A DNA stretch of 16,161 nt from an uncultured Alphaproteobacteria bacterium. GTDB taxonomy: Bacteria; Pseudomonadota; Alphaproteobacteria; Rs-D84. The first letter of the stretch is position 1. Every line of letters begins with the position of its first letter. Both the position numbers and the translations under genes were made by a program. The notes beneath the pieces are model-generated. The model saw only the letters and a list, made by a program, of their open reading frames with translations, ran no database searches and had not been told where the DNA came from. Location: contig CAMZDE010000021.1 of assembly GCA_947305255.1 (NCBI GenBank), positions 1 to 16,161 on the forward strand. The letters run 5' to 3'. This document shows positions 1 through 5,011 of the stretch, one piece after another.

Positions 1-28
1 CACATTTTTTCTTAGAACCAAAGAACAT
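1..28 (-). CDS. Start of a further phage-cluster gene (partial)
   Basis: An ATG at 28 reading leftwards is preceded by a strong ribosome-binding site (AAAGGAGAG, then AATT). Nine codons are visible (MFFGSKKKC) before the window ends. It lies about 105 bp after the stop of the scaffold-like gene on the same strand. In many tailed phages the gene after the scaffold encodes the major capsid protein, but nine residues cannot identify it. The start is supported only by the good Shine-Dalgarno and the position. Confidence 0.45.
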
Positions 29-54
29 AATTCTCTCCTTTTAAGTTTTTGGAT

Positions 55-73
55 AGAACAAAATTATTTTGTT
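55..73. repeat. AT-rich perfect palindrome between scaffold gene and next start
   Basis: Arms GAACAAAAT and ATTTTGTTC flank one central base. It sits in the 105-bp gap between two phage genes. It could be an operator or a weak hairpin; there is no GC-rich stem or clear U-run, so it is not called a terminator. Confidence 0.35.
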
Positions 74-133
74 CATGATTCTATTTTATCTGAATCAAAA
101 CGATTAGTAAAGAATAAAAGTAAAAAATTTTTT

Positions 134-790
134 TTATGAATATAATTTTTTAAAACCATTTTCAATTTTGCGAACATATTCTGGATCTTGGTCGCGCCAA
201 TATTTTGGATCACGCATCATTCTTCTTAAATCATCATCAGATAAATTTTCAGTTGCATTTTTATCGAGTAAAACTTCGGGTTCTTGCGCTTGCATCATCT
301 TGTACAAGCCTTGGATTCCCTGAGGTGTAGAACATAACTCATTAAATGTAGATTCGGGCAAATAGCGTTCACCAAATGCATTTATTTCTTTCATTGCATC
401 ATTCATTTTTTGTGTTGAACCAAAAAATTTTTTCAATTCATTTATCGCATTTGTTTGTGTTTGCAATTCGAATAAATCATGTAATGTTGGTTGCAAAATT
501 TTTTCTGCGATGTCATAAATTTTTTCAACTTGTTTATTTGTTAAACCAATTTCATAAAATTCATTACGAACCGATTCGTCATCAAACAATGCGTTTGTTG
601 GATATTCTGATGCATCATCAGGCACACCAATCGCGTGATTAAATTTTTGTTTTGTTGCATCATCACTATCATCTGATGGTACAGTTATCATTGATCCCAT
701 CTTTTTTTCCAATTCACAATAAGATTTAATCAACGCAGATGTATTTAATTCACCATTTTCATCAAGAAATTTTTCTGGAATTTGTTCCAT
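134..790 (-). CDS. Phage capsid scaffold-like protein
   Basis: A 218-aa acidic, mostly helical protein without signal peptide or membrane segment. Its layout resembles tailed-phage capsid assembly (scaffold) proteins: a short N-terminal helix ending 'SYCELEKKMGS' (about residues 24-34), then 'ITVPSDDSDD' and 'IGVPDDASEYP' (about 36-65), a long helical middle part, and a charged C-terminus (RRMMRDPKYWRDQDPEYV, about 188-205) of the type that docks to capsid subunits in scaffolds. Scaffolds chaperone procapsid assembly and are then released. The start at 790 has AAAGGA upstream and overlaps the preceding membrane-protein gene by 29 bp, suggesting coupled expression. Assignment rests on remembered family resemblance, not on a catalytic motif; a tail or head-completion role is the main alternative. 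Confidence 0.6.
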   Translation of the reverse strand: MEQIPEKFLDENGELNTSALIKSYCELEKKMGSMITVPSDDSDDATKQKFNHAIGVPDDASEYPTNALFDDESVRNEFYEIGLTNKQVEKIYDIAEKILQPTLHDLFELQTQTNAINELKKFFGSTQKMNDAMKEINAFGERYLPESTFNELCSTPQGIQGLYKMMQAQEPEVLLDKNATENLSDDDLRRMMRDPKYWRDQDPEYVRKIENGFKKLYS

Positions 791-980
791 TGTTTTTTCC
801 TTTGGTTGAAGATTCTTGTTTCAAAAAATAAATTCCACCCAATGTGAATACGGTTTGCAATACAGAGAATATATCTTGTTCCCCGATTAAATACGCACCG
901 ATTGCAGAAATTATTCCAACACTGGAAATCACATAGGTTTTGCGGCCGGATAAATATCCGCCCTTGATAAATTTATTCAC
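762..980 (-). CDS. Small membrane protein, holin-like
   Basis: A 72-aa protein starting at GTG (980), with AAAGGA eight bases upstream. The preceding CAACCAAAGGAA is almost the same as the sequence before the scaffold gene. A hydrophobic stretch of about residues 16-36 (VISSVGIISAIGAYLIG) is followed by a second, moderately hydrophobic one (about 39-54), and the tail is Lys/Ser/Asn-rich. Two short membrane segments and a charged C-terminus, directly after a cell-wall hydrolase gene, fit a holin that would release or time the hydrolase. No sequence motif proves this, because holins are recognised mainly by size, topology and context. Its 3' end overlaps the scaffold gene by 29 bp. Confidence 0.5.
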   Translation of the reverse strand: MNKFIKGGYLSGRKTYVISSVGIISAIGAYLIGEQDIFSVLQTVFTLGGIYFLKQESSTKGKNNGTNSRKIS

Positions 981-1001
981 GATTTATTCCTTTGGTTGCG
1001 A

Positions 1002-1406
1002 TTATAAATAGAACAACACATCATCAATTTCGGCGATATAACCGCGCGACATCGCCCAATCTGGGATAATATCGTCATGATGAAATTTTGTTGCCCCGAA
1101 TACAGAATCACGTAAATGCCCGTGCATCATAGTTTGCACAACACGCAAACACATCTGAAATTTTCTATCGTTCGCCGGCACAGACAAAAATTGATGTCGC
1201 GGTGATTTTTCATTTAACGAATCAAATGTTTCATTATCATTTGCAATATCATCAAAAGATTTATCAAATTTAATATGAATATTGTAAATCATAGACGCCA
1301 TTGCTTCTGCTTTCTGCAAAGAAGTCACATTTGTTTCCGCATAAACAATGCGCGCCAATTTATACGGAATAATTTTTGTATCATCCGTGTTTTCAATCAA
1401 TGTCAT
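1002..1406 (-). CDS. SleB-like cell-wall hydrolase (phage endolysin type)
   Basis: A protein of 134 aa from the ATG at 1406, or 136 aa from the ATG at 1412. The family pattern of SleB/CwlJ-type hydrolases (Hydrolase_2) is visible: an N-terminal 'ARIVYAETN' with the likely catalytic glutamate, a helix 'KAEAMASMIYN' where the family has its AVAxVxxNR helix, then 'GATKFHHDD' followed by 'PDWA', the usual GAxxFxx...PxWA signature. Such enzymes cleave peptidoglycan glycan strands. It has no signal peptide, so export would need a holin, and the next gene encodes a small membrane protein. Neither start has a good Shine-Dalgarno. The 1406 start overlaps the stop of a possible 36-aa ORF as ATGA, which would allow translational coupling, so it is preferred. 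Confidence 0.7.
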   Translation of the reverse strand: MTLIENTDDTKIIPYKLARIVYAETNVTSLQKAEAMASMIYNIHIKFDKSFDDIANDNETFDSLNEKSPRHQFLSVPANDRKFQMCLRVVQTMMHGHLRDSVFGATKFHHDDIIPDWAMSRGYIAEIDDVLFYL

Positions 1407-1513
1407 TTGCATATTTGACCCGTTTTGTTAAAAAAGGCCTGCGCAAAAAATGCCCAGGCCATGTGAAACACCAGAATAAAAAAAACCGCCAAACACGGCG
1501 GACAAATTTTCAC
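1403..1513 (-). CDS. Possible 36-aa hydrophobic small protein (or translated-looking leader)
   Basis: Reading from GTG at 1513: (M)KICPPCLAVFFILVF, then HMAWAFFAQAFFNKTGQICK, then TGA. It is one hydrophobic, Phe-rich segment with four cysteines. The stop overlaps the hydrolase start as ATGA. Against it: no Shine-Dalgarno, only about nine bases between the predicted transcript start and the GTG, and the frame runs through two terminator-like hairpins whose U-runs automatically give Phe codons. It may be a chance frame across an attenuator, a leader peptide, or a genuine small membrane protein of the lysis module. Confidence 0.3.
   Translation of the reverse strand: MKICPPCLAVFFILVFHMAWAFFAQAFFNKTGQICK
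1431..1460 (-). terminator. Terminator-like hairpin 2 before the lysis genes
   Basis: On the minus strand GGCCTG-G-GC, loop ATTTTTT, GC-G-CAGGCC (one mismatch), followed by six U. It is the second of two such hairpins between the promoter at 1529-1557 and the hydrolase start. Confidence 0.6.
1478..1501 (-). terminator. Terminator-like hairpin 1 before the lysis genes
   Basis: On the minus strand CCGCC, loop GTGTTT, GGCGG, followed by eight U: a textbook intrinsic terminator. It lies only about 20-45 nt downstream of the predicted transcript start of the 1529-1557 promoter. It could end transcripts from secreted-protein gene A (1643-2227), attenuate the lysis operon, or both. Confidence 0.7.
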
Positions 1514-1528
1514 TCTTTGATGTACAAC

Positions 1529-1557
1529 ATTATATCACAAATTGAGATATAAGTCAA
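1529..1557 (-). promoter_or_regulatory. Strong sigma70-type promoter for the phage lysis cluster
   Basis: -35 TTGACT (1552-1557), 17-bp spacer, perfect -10 TATAAT (1529-1534), preceded by TGA (extended -10). Transcription runs leftwards from about 1522, straight into two intrinsic terminator-like hairpins before the hydrolase gene. Confidence 0.7.
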
Positions 1558-1600
1558 GAGTATTTGTAGACGTAAATAATCTTTATCGCCAACATCCCCG

Positions 1601-1617
1601 CTTTTGGCGGGGTTGAC
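1601..1617. repeat. GC hairpin downstream of gene A
   Basis: CCCCGC, loop, GCGGGG lies within 45 bp of the stop of gene A. There is no U-run on the minus side, so at most it is a 3'-end-protecting stem or a weak terminator. The rest of 1518-1640 holds only the promoter at 1529-1557. Confidence 0.35.
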
Positions 1618-1642
1618 GATTTTGTAAAAATATTTTCTGAAT

Positions 1643-2227
1643 CTAGATACTCGATAATTCTACCATGGTTGTATCGTCATCATCCCATGTAGTATATATT
1701 GTTACACGAGTGTCGACTATGGCATTATAAATTTCTTCGCGTACAACCCCCGTCGCATCTTTTATCAATGTCACTACCATACCTGTTGTCGGTAAAGTGT
1801 TATCTATATCTGTACCTAGTGTGTTAGATACGTCATCCAATGCATCAGCCCACATAGCAGCATCATTACCATAATTTGGCAACGCCTGTCCCCAACCTTG
1901 TAATTGTGAACTTGATACAACATTATTTGATATTGGTTGTGGGGTTGATTCCATATTCATCAATTTGCCTTGTTTGCTGCTGACATCGTTTGCAACATTA
2001 TTCACTGCGGCGATGGCGTCGTTATAGGCACCCTTTACATACGCAGTAGTTGCGATATGCGATTCGTCCGCGGTGCTCGGGGTAACGGTCACATATGGTG
2101 CGTTGGCGGTTGCGACAACCGCGTTTGATGACGCATGCGCCGGCCCAACGGCGACAACCGGATCGGTTGCGTTTGCGGCGAATGGTAATGCCGCGATTAT
2201 TGCGATTGATAATAAAGATTTTTTCAT
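1643..2227 (-). CDS. Secreted protein A of the 'SHIATTAYVKGAYND' family
   Basis: A 194-aa protein. The start at 2227 is chosen because the Sec signal peptide begins there (MKKSLLSIAIIAALPFAANA, cleavage near residue 20) and GGGAGAAAGAGAA precedes it; the reading frame stays open further upstream but passes through the leader terminator. The mature part has a Val/Ala-rich segment, then the family motif ADESHIATTAYVKGAYND (about residues 53-70), a helical/coiled-coil-like stretch, a variable middle, and a C-terminal RVTIYTTWDDDD motif. Genes B (4304) and C (14575) share signal peptide style, central motif and C-terminal motif. The '(S/T)xxIATTAYV' core resembles a motif common in phage tail fibres, hinting at a trimeric surface or fibre-like protein. 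Function unknown. Its 5' leader contains an attenuator. Confidence 0.8.
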   Translation of the reverse strand: MKKSLLSIAIIAALPFAANATDPVVAVGPAHASSNAVVATANAPYVTVTPSTADESHIATTAYVKGAYNDAIAAVNNVANDVSSKQGKLMNMESTPQPISNNVVSSSQLQGWGQALPNYGNDAAMWADALDDVSNTLGTDIDNTLPTTGMVVTLIKDATGVVREEIYNAIVDTRVTIYTTWDDDDTTMVELSSI

Positions 2228-2251
2228 TTCTCTTTCTCCCATGGTTTGAAT

Positions 2252-2259
2252 AAAAAATT
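2252..2259 (-). terminator. U-run of the leader A attenuator
   Basis: The A-rich + strand bases 2252-2259 give the U-run (AAUUUUUU) that follows the perfect 7-bp stem GACCACC (2274-2280 on the RNA side) / GGTGGTC (2260-2266), with loop AATTTCT. Stem and U-run form an intrinsic terminator 25 nt before the start codon. Confidence 0.75.
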
Positions 2260-2462
2260 GACCACCAGAAATTGGTGGTCGGGGAGTTAGCAAATCAGTA
2301 TATCAATGATTCCGCGGTCTTTAAATATACACCAACGGCTCCCCAACCATATTTGGTCAGGGATGATTGCGGCGCAATAAACACACGCAACATCTGATTA
2401 CGATGCCTTCGCACCGGATATACTGGGCTTGCTACAGCCCCGAACCCAATCCCTCAGGTTCA
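2252..2462 (-). promoter_or_regulatory. Structured RNA leader A with pseudoknot antiterminator and terminator
   Basis: In RNA order (given as + strand positions): 5' hairpin GAACC/GGTTC (2457-2461 with 2442-2446), followed by GGGG; helix P2 TAGCAA/TTGCTA (2429-2434 with 2288-2293); helix P3 CAGTATATC/GATATACTG (2417-2425 with 2296-2304); GAAG-tetraloop hairpin (2402-2415); an extra hairpin with TTGCG/CGCAA arms; hairpin P5 CCCTGACC/GGTTGGGG (2355-2362 with 2341-2348). The 3' arm of P5 can instead pair over 10 bp with CTCCCCGACC (2339-2348 with 2277-2286), which lies outside P2/P3. This would break both P5 and the terminator stem (2260-2280). It is the most diverged of the four copies, but the pairing scheme and the ATT between P3' and P2' are kept. 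Confidence 0.75.
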
Positions 2463-2467
2463 ATCGT

Positions 2468-2497
2468 ATAATATCACATTTCAAAATGTATTGTTAG
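2468..2497 (-). promoter_or_regulatory. Promoter of leader A
   Basis: -10 TATTAT (2468-2473) preceded by TGA (extended -10). The -35 is weak (CTAACA at 2492-2497 with an 18-bp spacer is the best). The predicted start near 2462 coincides with the base of the first leader hairpin. It lies directly behind the birA stop. Confidence 0.5.
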
Positions 2498-2506
2498 TAA
2501 AAAATT

Positions 2507-3187
2507 TTACATACTGATTTCGTCGCCGTATGTCAGCATATAATCGGCCCCGTGCCGCAAAATCAGCGCGCCGTTTTTATTTATTCCTATGATTTCCATT
2601 TCTTGGCCGTGATATTTTATTTTTCCACGAATGCCGATTGCTAAATCAGTCCAACGTTCCCGCACCACATCGAAATCAGCGTTCCGCAATTTGTCTATCT
2701 TTTTTATCAAAACATTCAAAACGTCTGTCACCGTCGCGTTGGTGTAATCATTCATCTTGGTCGTTTTATATTCAGGCACTGTCGGACAAGTTTTTATATT
2801 TATGCCAATTCCGATTATGACAAAATTTTGAGAATATTCGATTAAAATACCGCTGATTTTTTTGCCGTCTATTAAAACGTCATTCGGCCATTTGATTTTC
2901 GGATTCAATCCAAATTCAATCAGCGTTTCGGCCACTGCAACACCAATCGCATAGGACAACCGCGGATTACGTTCAACAACACGATAAATAAAAGACGCGT
3001 ATAAATTCCCAGTATGCGACACCCATTTGCGACGATAACGGCCGCGGCCCGCAGTTTGCGACGTCGCAACGATTACTGTTTTATCAGATGCCGTTTTGTT
3101 CGCGATTAAATCGTGCGCCCAATCTTGGGTGCTGTGTATTTTATCCAGCGAAATTAATTTATAGGCGTCCAATCTTATATTTTCCAT
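2507..3187 (-). CDS. birA: Biotin--[acetyl-CoA-carboxylase] ligase, catalytic domain only
   Basis: 226 aa. It makes biotinyl-5'-AMP and transfers biotin to the acceptor lysine of acetyl-CoA carboxylase BCCP and similar proteins, so it serves fatty-acid synthesis in the cytoplasm. Visible are STQDWA (residues 19-24), the biotinyl-adenylate loop GRGRYRRKW (47-55), the KWPNDVLI motif with GKKISGILIE (about 98-118), and GIGINI (about 128). The C-terminal 50 residues match the small SH3-like domain. The N-terminal HTH repressor domain of the E. coli type is absent, so it is a class I enzyme. Its start overlaps the upstream winged-helix gene by 29 bp and lacks a clear Shine-Dalgarno, so translational coupling is likely. 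Confidence 0.93.
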   Translation of the reverse strand: MENIRLDAYKLISLDKIHSTQDWAHDLIANKTASDKTVIVATSQTAGRGRYRRKWVSHTGNLYASFIYRVVERNPRLSYAIGVAVAETLIEFGLNPKIKWPNDVLIDGKKISGILIEYSQNFVIIGIGINIKTCPTVPEYKTTKMNDYTNATVTDVLNVLIKKIDKLRNADFDVVRERWTDLAIGIRGKIKYHGQEMEIIGINKNGALILRHGADYMLTYGDEISM

Positions 3188-3596
3188 TTACGTTTTGTAT
3201 AAATTCGCGACCATACGTTTTGCGCAACTGGTAAATCGCGTTTTCCACCGCGTGCGATGTCACATCTGGCGCAAAACCCAACGCCGTCTTTAATTCAGAC
3301 ATCGTTAAGCCTACATTTTTGTGTATCAAAACAACTATCTTGTGTTGCAGGGTCGGCAAAATGACTTCGCGGCCAAACACGCGCCGAATGACGTCAGTGC
3401 AATTCATATAATCTAATATTGCATTTTTCAAATCAGGAACCGAAATGGGCGCGTTTATTTCAATATCGTCAAATATAACATCTGAAACATTCGGCGATTG
3501 CGCAATATCTGCGCCCAAATCAGTCAAGATTTGATTCCAATATTTGTCCGACGTGTAAATCTTTACGTTGTTCAACATATTTTCACAATAGCCCAT
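3159..3596 (-). CDS. Winged-helix DNA-binding protein with degenerate receiver-like N-terminus
   Basis: 145 aa from ATG 3596; 139 aa if the ATG at 3578 is used. Neither start has a good Shine-Dalgarno. The C-terminal ~70 residues look like the OmpR/PhoB effector winged helix: 'LTMSELKTALGF', then 'VTSHAVENAIYQLRKTYG' as recognition helix, then 'NVNGKYKIG' as the terminal beta-hairpin. The N-terminal ~65 residues (VKIYTSDKYW ... DVIFDD ... SVPDLKNAILDYM) have the rough beta/alpha order of a shortened receiver domain but no convincing phosphoacceptor triad. It sits between an XRE regulator (24 bp upstream) and birA (29-bp overlap). Because this BirA lacks its own DNA-binding domain, a regulatory link is tempting but unproven. 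Confidence 0.65.
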   Translation of the reverse strand: MGYCENMLNNVKIYTSDKYWNQILTDLGADIAQSPNVSDVIFDDIEINAPISVPDLKNAILDYMNCTDVIRRVFGREVILPTLQHKIVVLIHKNVGLTMSELKTALGFAPDVTSHAVENAIYQLRKTYGREFIQNVNGKYKIGRL

Positions 3597-3604
3597 TTAT
3601 GGGC
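3591..3604. promoter_or_regulatory. Palindrome over the start of the winged-helix gene (possible operator)
   Basis: GCCCAT-TT-ATGGGC, perfect 6-bp arms, covering the start codon of the winged-helix gene in the 24-bp gap after the XRE gene. It could be an operator or a small hairpin that modulates translation of the downstream cistron. Confidence 0.35.
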
Positions 3605-3620
3605 ATTGTGCAACCGTTTA

Positions 3621-3863
3621 TTACATCGTATGTTCGGACGAAGGAATGAATTTAGTAAAATCTTCGAGCGAAGCCCCAGTTGACGCCAGTATTTTTGAAA
3701 TACTGTTTGTTGACGGCCAACGTGGTTGACCTTCTTTGGACCAACGTTTGCTTCTATTGAATGTTGTTGGGTCTAAACCGCTGCATTTTGCCAGCCCAGA
3801 ACAAGACATATGATGTTCCATTGCAAATTTTTCTATTGCGCGCCATACATCTTCGTGTGTCAT
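3621..3863 (-). CDS. Short XRE/lambda-repressor-like regulator
   Basis: 80 aa, essentially only an HTH domain. Helices are recognisable as EDVWRAIEKFAMEH (4-17), the HTH pair SGLAKCSGLDPTTFNRS (about 22-38), a basic stretch KRWSKEGQPRWPS, and ISKILASTGASLEDFTKFI. This resembles the N-terminal domain of alphaproteobacterial phage-repressor/LexA-like proteins in which the domain is often fused to an S24 peptidase; here the peptidase is missing. AGGAG stands nine bases before the ATG. It leads an operon with the winged-helix gene and birA and has a good promoter (3909-3937). The probable small RNA starting near 4037 runs divergently, so it could control that RNA. Confidence 0.85.
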   Translation of the reverse strand: MTHEDVWRAIEKFAMEHHMSCSGLAKCSGLDPTTFNRSKRWSKEGQPRWPSTNSISKILASTGASLEDFTKFIPSSEHTM

Positions 3864-3908
3864 AGTATTTTTCTCCTATGTTGTATAGTTTCCCAATTCA
3901 ATGTTCTT

Positions 3909-3937
3909 ATTATAGTTGCACATCAGAATAAATTCAA
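3909..3937 (-). promoter_or_regulatory. Promoter of the XRE - winged-helix - birA operon
   Basis: -35 TTGAAT (3932-3937), 17-bp spacer, perfect -10 TATAAT (3909-3914); start near 3902. Two direct copies of TTGCACA on the + strand (3916-3922 and 3939-3945, 23 bp apart, about two helical turns) sit inside and just upstream of it and may be binding half-sites. Confidence 0.7.
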
Positions 3938-4001
3938 TTTGCACAAATTCCCATTTATGGACGAATAAAAAATAGCCTAAAAAATTTTTTTGACAAAATA
4001 C

Positions 4002-4030
4002 TTGACAAATGTATTTTTGTGTATTATATT
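4002..4030 (+). promoter_or_regulatory. Strong promoter of the 4037-4230 RNA
   Basis: Perfect -35 TTGACA (4002-4007), 17-bp spacer, -10 TATATT (4025-4030). A second TTGACA lies 12 bp upstream (3990-3995). It is divergent from the XRE operon promoter. Confidence 0.8.
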
Positions 4031-4036
4031 TCGATT

Positions 4037-4230
4037 CGTCAAAGGGGTTAAAACCCGATGACCGGATGCCAAGCATCCGACGGGCCCAGAGTTTTCAGAC
4101 TCCCTCCTACATTCTCTCTCCTCTGGACTTTGGGCCTACATAAAGTTTAGGATGCCCATTTCTTTTTCTCCTTTCCTTCCTTTCAGGGCATCCCAAAAGA
4201 AAGCACCGCCATCTGGCGGTGTCTTTTTTT
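4037..4230 (+). ncRNA. Probable small RNA with anti-Shine-Dalgarno loops
   Basis: A strong promoter and a strong terminator define an RNA of about 190 nt with no credible ORF. Predicted elements: CGGATGC/GCATCCG hairpin (4063-4079); CCAGAG/CTCTGG stem (4086-4091 with 4121-4126) holding a 29-nt loop with CCCTCC and CTCTCTCC; alternative pairing GGCCCA/TGGGCC (4083-4088 with 4131-4136); a perfect 8-bp stem GGATGCCC/GGGCATCC (4150-4157 with 4186-4193) displaying a 28-nt loop that is almost all pyrimidine, with TTTTTCTCCTTT (4163-4174); and the terminator. Presenting CU-rich anti-Shine-Dalgarno sequence on stem loops is typical of trans-acting sRNAs that block ribosome binding (alphaproteobacterial examples with CCUCC-type loops are known). 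It does not look like 6S, 4.5S, tmRNA or RNase P RNA. Confidence 0.7.
4204..4230 (+). terminator. Terminator of the small RNA, usable from both sides
   Basis: CACCGCC, loop ATCT, GGCGGTG, then TCTTTTTTT. On the minus side the same stem is followed by CTTTCTTTT, so it can also stop transcripts of gene B. The remaining bases to 4303 hold only a GGGTTAACCC palindrome (4273-4282). Confidence 0.85.
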
Positions 4231-4303
4231 ATTGTTCTCCCCCAGCATGAAGGAGTGCGGCGCAGCCGGAAGGGGTTAACCCGCCCCGTCCAAGGCAGCG
4301 AAC

Positions 4304-4795
4304 TTACTGTTGTGCAGGGGCGTTCACAAACGCAACCTGAGTCTTCGCATTGTCATTGTCCCACGTAGTATATATTTCAACACGTTTGTTATCTATTTTA
4401 TTATCAACCGAATCGATCGCATTTTTAACAGCCAATCCACTAACCAACTCTGAGTGATTGGTAACGTCGCCAATAGTTTTATATACTTCACTGAACACAC
4501 CTACGTTTTCATCATTAGCATCACGATAAAACAACTGGGATTGTTTATCTTCGCCCATTCTGTTCATACCAGCAATAAGGTCATTGTATGCACCCTTGAC
4601 ATAAGCAGTGGTTGCGATATGTGATTGATCTGCTACAGTTGGCACCTCAATCGCGTAATAGGCCTCACTTGTTGCAACAACCGGATCATCATCTGAATCC
4701 CAATCAAAGGGTGCCGGACCGATTCGATTGTTTGCTATTGCAGTAAATGGTAACGCCGCGATTATGGCCATTGTTAAGATTGTTTTTGTTTTCAC
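4304..4795 (-). CDS. Secreted protein B of the 'SHIATTAYVKGAYND' family
   Basis: 163 aa from GTG at 4795, chosen because a Sec signal peptide begins there (VKTKTILTMAIIAALPFTAIA, cleavage near 21) and AAAGGAGAGG lies just upstream; the longer open frame would start inside the attenuator. The mature protein has an acidic segment (DWDSDDD), family motif ADQSHIATTAYVKGAYND (about 55-72), a variable middle, a helical 'VKNAIDSVDNKIDNK', and a C-terminus RVEIYTTWDNDNAKTQVAF ending in PAQQ. The last 25 residues are nearly identical to protein C, while DNA differences there are mostly silent, so the C-terminus is under protein-level selection or gene conversion. No enzymatic motif. Function unknown; a surface-exposed fibre or adhesin-like role is a guess. 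Confidence 0.8.
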   Translation of the reverse strand: MKTKTILTMAIIAALPFTAIANNRIGPAPFDWDSDDDPVVATSEAYYAIEVPTVADQSHIATTAYVKGAYNDLIAGMNRMGEDKQSQLFYRDANDENVGVFSEVYKTIGDVTNHSELVSGLAVKNAIDSVDNKIDNKRVEIYTTWDNDNAKTQVAFVNAPAQQ

Positions 4796-4820
4796 GTTCC
4801 TCTCCTTTACTTTTGGTGTT

Positions 4821-4858
4821 AAAACAAAAGCAACCACCCCTTAAACAAAAGGCGGTTG
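4821..4858 (-). terminator. Attenuator terminator of leader B
   Basis: 12-bp stem CAACCGCCTTTT / AAGGGGTGGTTG (4847-4858 with 4831-4842; three G-U pairs), loop GTTT, U-run CTTTTGTTTT (4821-4830). It ends 25 nt before the GTG start. Confidence 0.8.
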
Positions 4859-5005
4859 GAGGTTGAGAACAATTCGAGCTGAAATTGTGTGCCTTATTGG
4901 TTATTCGGCAACCCTCCAACCATTACAGTTGGAGATATTTTACGTCTTCCACGGACGCAGCTCGACAAAGGGTTCTCACACCCCATCGAAAAAACTCTTT
5001 TCGAC
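4821..5005 (-). promoter_or_regulatory. Structured RNA leader B with pseudoknot antiterminator and terminator
   Basis: In RNA order (given as + strand positions): hairpin TCGAAAA/TTTTCGA (4986-5004) then TGGGGTGT; P2 TGAGAAC/GTTCTCA (4972-4978 with 4864-4870); P3 TCGAGCTG/CAGCTCGA (4958-4965 with 4874-4881); short hairpin CGTC/GACG (4943-4957); P5 CTCCAAC/GTTGGAG (4928-4934 with 4914-4920); then a TGCC/GGCA stem holding GAATAA, followed by CACACAATTT. GGTTGGAGG (4913-4921), the 3' arm of P5, is perfectly complementary to CCTCCAACC (4854-4862), which overlaps the terminator's 5' arm. P5-plus-terminator and antiterminator are therefore mutually exclusive. Because the antiterminator partner lies outside P2/P3, that pairing is a pseudoknot. 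Confidence 0.8.
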
Positions 5006-5011
5006 ACGACT

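Larger units (their letters stand above)
1..1513 (-). mobile_element. End of a prophage or phage-derived cluster
   Basis: Three to five co-directional genes read off the left edge: SleB-like cell-wall hydrolase, small membrane protein (holin-like), capsid-scaffold-like protein, and a further start at 28. Their own promoter at 1529-1557 and two terminator-like hairpins mark the boundary with host genes. No integrase, attachment site or direct repeat is seen at this end. It could be an active prophage, a remnant, or a gene-transfer-agent-like locus; the window shows too little to choose. Confidence 0.6.

Noticed and set aside
41..80. An 11-codon ORF (MNKIILFYPKT) on the minus strand between phage genes
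   Set aside because: No Shine-Dalgarno; explained by the AT-rich palindrome.
3876..4076. A 66-codon minus-strand frame upstream of the XRE gene
   Set aside because: It covers both divergent promoters and the first sRNA hairpin, with no start signal and no family resemblance.
4037..4230. Housekeeping RNA (6S, 4.5S/SRP, tmRNA, RNase P) identity for the plus-strand RNA
   Set aside because: No 6S-like long rod with central bubble, no GGAAGCAGCC-type SRP loop, no tRNA-like ends, no P4 core.
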